From: Pseudomonadota bacterium
GTDB taxonomy: Bacteria; Bdellovibrionota; Bacteriovoracia; Bacteriovoracales; Bacteriovoracaceae
Length of the DNA stretch: 35,566 nt
Direction: 5' to 3'
Assembly: GCA_027487685.1 (NCBI GenBank)
Contig: JAIYDC010000065.1
Span: forward strand, 1 to 35,566
Part shown: positions 33,690 through 35,566 of the stretch, piece after piece
Position numbering within the stretch: position 1 is the first letter of the stretch
Layout of the letters: every line of letters begins with the position of its first letter
The notes under the pieces: generated by a model
Database searches by the model: none
Told to the model about the DNA's origin: nothing
Seen by the model: only the letters and a program-made list of their open reading frames with translations
Made by a program: the position numbers and the translations under genes

Positions 33690-34150
33690 AAAAGATTCCT
33701 AAATCCATCAAACCACACCTGAAGCACTGGAGCATTTATCCCCAGCTTATCGCACTCAGAGCAAGCCTTTTGAGTGTTAAGGCGAAAATACAAGTCCTCC
33801 ATGGCACTGGTGTCGGCAGGATTCACAAGACGCGCGATCTTCCGCGCCATGATTCCCTCGAGGATTTCCGCTCGTGTAAAATCAAGTCCGCGTTCCGGAA
33901 GATACTCAAGCCGAAGTTTTTCCCACATGAGCTGATAGCGCGGCGTCCGGTTGTCAGCGTGAACACCCACGTCTCGATAGACCTCAGGCCACTCCCAGGG
34001 ATCGCGAAGATACCCCGGATCAAGGAGGTGCTTTAATAGCCTTGCCTCCCTTAGATTTTCAGCGGTGATAAGGTAAGTCCGCTCCTTATCGACAGGGGTT
34101 GGATAAAGAACAGTTCCATGCGTCGATGTTGTTATCTTAAAATTCTTCAT
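33686..34150 (-). CDS. Hypothetical protein with C-terminal CxxC
   Basis: A 154-residue soluble protein I do not recognise. It is rich in Arg, Glu and Leu, with the motifs DPWEWPEVYRDVG and TPRYQLMWEKLRLEYLPERG, and a CSEC pair near the C-terminus that could bind metal or form a disulphide. It has no signal peptide or membrane helix. AAGG directly abuts the ATG, so the start is not certain. Its stop overlaps that of the ABC gene by 3-4 bp. Base composition matches its neighbours, supporting a real gene. Confidence 0.7.
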   Translation of the reverse strand: MKNFKITTSTHGTVLYPTPVDKERTYLITAENLREARLLKHLLDPGYLRDPWEWPEVYRDVGVHADNRTPRYQLMWEKLRLEYLPERGLDFTRAEILEGIMARKIARLVNPADTSAMEDLYFRLNTQKACSECDKLGINAPVLQVWFDGFRNLF

Positions 34151-34225
34151 CCTTGATATCGTAGCCGGTATAGGGACAATCTGTACAAGGCATATTAAAC
34201 TCTGACTACCTTAGGAGGCCTAACT

Positions 34226-34891
34226 ATGATCACTCTCCACCACCTCAATAACTCCCGCTCTCAGCGTATTTTGTGGCTTCTCGAGGAGCTCGGTCTTACC
34301 TATGAGATTAAGCGCTACGACCGTGATCCAAAGACCATGCTTGCCCCACCAGAACTAAAGGCCATCCATCCCCTGGGAAAGTCCCCGGTCATTACTGACG
34401 GCCGCATCGTCGTTGCAGAGTCTGGTGCGATCATTGAGTACCTCCTGGATACTTACGGACAGAACCGACTCCGGCCGGCAGCAGGAACACCAGAACGCCA
34501 GCGCTTCACCTACTGGCTCCACTTCGCCGAGGGCTCGGCCATGCCACCGCTCCTTCTCTCACTCATCTTTCACAAGATTCGAACGGGCCCTGCCCCCTTT
34601 TTCGTTAAACCCATCCTTAAGGCCGTAGCGGACAAGGTGATGTCTTCCTTTGTCACACCGAACCTTAAGAATAACTTCTCTTTTATTGAGGCCGAACTCA
34701 CTCATTCCGCTTATCTCGCTGGCACGGATTTCACGGCCGCAGATATTCAAATGAGCTTTCCCATCGAGGCCGGGGGAGTTCGTGGAGATCTCTTAGGACC
34801 TCAAACCAAAATCTACCTCAAGAGGCTTCACGAAAGGGAGGCCTACCGCCGCGCCCGGGAGCGGGGGGGCGACTTTGAAATCCTGTCTTAG
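34226..34891 (+). CDS. Glutathione S-transferase family protein
   Basis: A 221-residue cytosolic GST. The N-terminal thioredoxin-like domain (about 1-80) has HHLNNSRSQRILWLLEEL with the likely thiol-activating Ser (S10 or S12), the cis-Pro at SPV (P54) and the glutathione-binding E65-S66 pair in VVAESGAIIEYL. The helical C-terminal domain carries the N-capping motif near FTAADIQMSF. It would conjugate glutathione to electrophiles or act as a peroxidase; the substrate is not known. The start is sure: AGGAGG sits seven bases before the ATG. A 7-G run falls near the C-terminus (34863-34869). It appears to be a single gene. Confidence 0.94.
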   Translation: MITLHHLNNSRSQRILWLLEELGLTYEIKRYDRDPKTMLAPPELKAIHPLGKSPVITDGRIVVAESGAIIEYLLDTYGQNRLRPAAGTPERQRFTYWLHFAEGSAMPPLLLSLIFHKIRTGPAPFFVKPILKAVADKVMSSFVTPNLKNNFSFIEAELTHSAYLAGTDFTAADIQMSFPIEAGGVRGDLLGPQTKIYLKRLHEREAYRRARERGGDFEILS

Positions 34892-34971
34892 AAGCGTCTG
34901 CTCACACGCCATTGTCACGAAATGTTTTATGTTCTCTTGACGGCCAGAACTCTTGTCTAAATACTTGTGCT

Positions 34972-35310
34972 ATGTGGCCCTTTATTGTTTCATGCACTAT
35001 AGCTCTGTTCGTTATGTCTCTTTATCGATTTCGAGTCATACCAAAGCTTGAGTATACACCAATAGTTTTATCTATCGGTTTCTGCCTACCTGCATTTGGT
35101 GCTGAATCCGTGATTGAGCTTACACAAATGCTGGCCCTCACTTTACTTACCTACTTCGTTTTGGCGTCAATTAATCTGGCCTCACAAAAAGAAGAAAGCC
35201 TAAAAGATTCTCTCATGTTTAGCTTTTTTTTTACAATGCAAGGGGCGTTTTTTAGTAGTTTGACCGGATGCTTAATCTACTGGGTTCGCGGTCTTTCACA
35301 AATTTTATAG
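34972..35310 (+). CDS. Small integral membrane hypothetical protein
   Basis: From the ATG at 34972 the product is 112 residues with about four hydrophobic helices (near 3-20, 29-47, 52-72 and 86-106). I do not recognise a family. An in-frame TTG at 34912 would add 20 polar, Cys-rich residues and is less likely. No Shine-Dalgarno sequence is seen. A TTGACG (34937-34942) with AATACT 17 bp later (34960-34965) may be its promoter, giving a nearly leaderless transcript. The base composition is visibly more AT-rich than the flanking genes, and a 9-T run lies at 35224-35232, so it may be acquired or poorly expressed. Confidence 0.6.
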   Translation: MWPFIVSCTIALFVMSLYRFRVIPKLEYTPIVLSIGFCLPAFGAESVIELTQMLALTLLTYFVLASINLASQKEESLKDSLMFSFFFTMQGAFFSSLTGCLIYWVRGLSQIL

Positions 35311-35329
35311 TTTGGGGTTCTACTAAAAC

Positions 35330-35566
35330 ATGAGCGATTTAAAATCCCGACTCGAAGAGGCCCGCCAATCCCTCGGCCCCTGCATCCCCCCTTTCTGGGC
35401 CTCCTCTGGGCATGGCCAGACCATTTGGGGTCACCTTCTCCCGTCACCTCGCGTCCAGGAGGAAGGCGAGACTTTGAGCATCACTTTGGAGAAGGAAGCG
35501 GAGCGACTCCAGTGCACCTACCTTCACGGGACAACTAAAGTCGTTGTCTATTTTTTCCACGGTCTA
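35330..35566 (+). CDS. YheT-like alpha/beta hydrolase, 5' part
   Basis: The frame opens at ATG 35330 and runs off the window; 79 residues are visible. The start reads MSDLKSRLEEARQSLG, followed by PPFWASSGHGQTIWG, the N-terminal signature of the YheT/EMB8 group of alpha/beta hydrolases (a P-P-x-W stretch then G-H-x-Q-T-I). The last residues VVVYFFHGL match the first core strand and the oxyanion HG motif. The nucleophile Ser and the catalytic His lie beyond the window. These enzymes are predicted esterases of poorly known substrate. Confidence 0.75.
   Translation, partial: MSDLKSRLEEARQSLGPCIPPFWASSGHGQTIWGHLLPSPRVQEEGETLSITLEKEAERLQCTYLHGTTKVVVYFFHGL

Noticed and set aside
1-35566. CRISPR arrays, tRNA or rRNA genes, insertion sequences, phage attachment sites
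   Set aside because: No regularly spaced direct repeats, cloverleaf-like segments, transposase or integrase motifs were seen.

Overview
The window looks like a compact chromosomal segment of a Gram-negative bacterium of roughly balanced base composition. It encodes lipoproteins with clear lipoboxes, a LysM-fused outer-membrane barrel that ends in Phe, a giant lipoprotein with Ig-like repeats and a propeller, a HAMP-like two-helix protein, and a PAS histidine kinase with stand-alone receiver proteins. This mix is typical of Bdellovibrionota (Bdellovibrio-like or Oligoflexia-like lineages). That placement is an inference from gene content. No rRNA, tRNA, CRISPR array, transposase or phage gene was recognised. 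Genes cover almost everything: no gap without a gene exceeds about 230 bases, and several neighbours overlap by 4 to 57 bp.

Layout. 1-3.1 kb: metG (minus) diverges from an SbtA-family bicarbonate permease (plus). 3.3-7.0 kb: a 1231-residue lipoprotein with GLUG-like repeats. 7.0-10.0 kb: a signalling block of two tandem single-domain receivers (plus) converging on an RsbQ-like hydrolase, which is translationally coupled to a PAS-PAS histidine kinase (minus). 10.2-12.1 kb: a DEAD-box helicase with an RG-rich tail, a strong terminator and a long leader. 12.1-16.4 kb: a rhomboid-like protease (plus) overlaps tail to tail with a membrane-anchored PQQ-type propeller, which is coupled to a rifampin-phosphotransferase-like enzyme (minus). 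16.5-20.7 kb: a two-gene operon (HAMP-like membrane protein, then an anchored hypothetical protein) diverges from a Ser/Thr/Pro-rich lipoprotein with a repeated DPLAGTLIAAS motif and a PA14-like C-terminus. 20.7-22.3 kb: a GNAT acetyltransferase and a secreted hypothetical protein. 22.3-30.0 kb: a 2183-residue Ig/propeller lipoprotein downstream of a LysM-barrel protein. 30.1-33.7 kb: a heterodimeric ABC exporter. 33.7 kb to the end: a hypothetical protein, a GST, a small membrane protein and the start of a YheT-like hydrolase.

How genes may work together. The best candidate for an unusual system is the hydrolase + PAS-kinase + twin receiver block. RsbQ-type hydrolases are known to feed a signal into PAS domains (RsbQ-RsbP of Bacillus). 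Here the PAS output is a histidine kinase, and two diverged phospho-acceptor proteins lie tail to tail with it. The second candidate is the phosphotransferase-like enzyme coupled to a membrane propeller. The third is the envelope block of LysM-barrel plus giant lipoprotein. Non-coding oddities include a perfect 28-bp palindrome and a perfect 12-bp-arm hairpin, both inside coding sequence, and dyads in several promoter regions.
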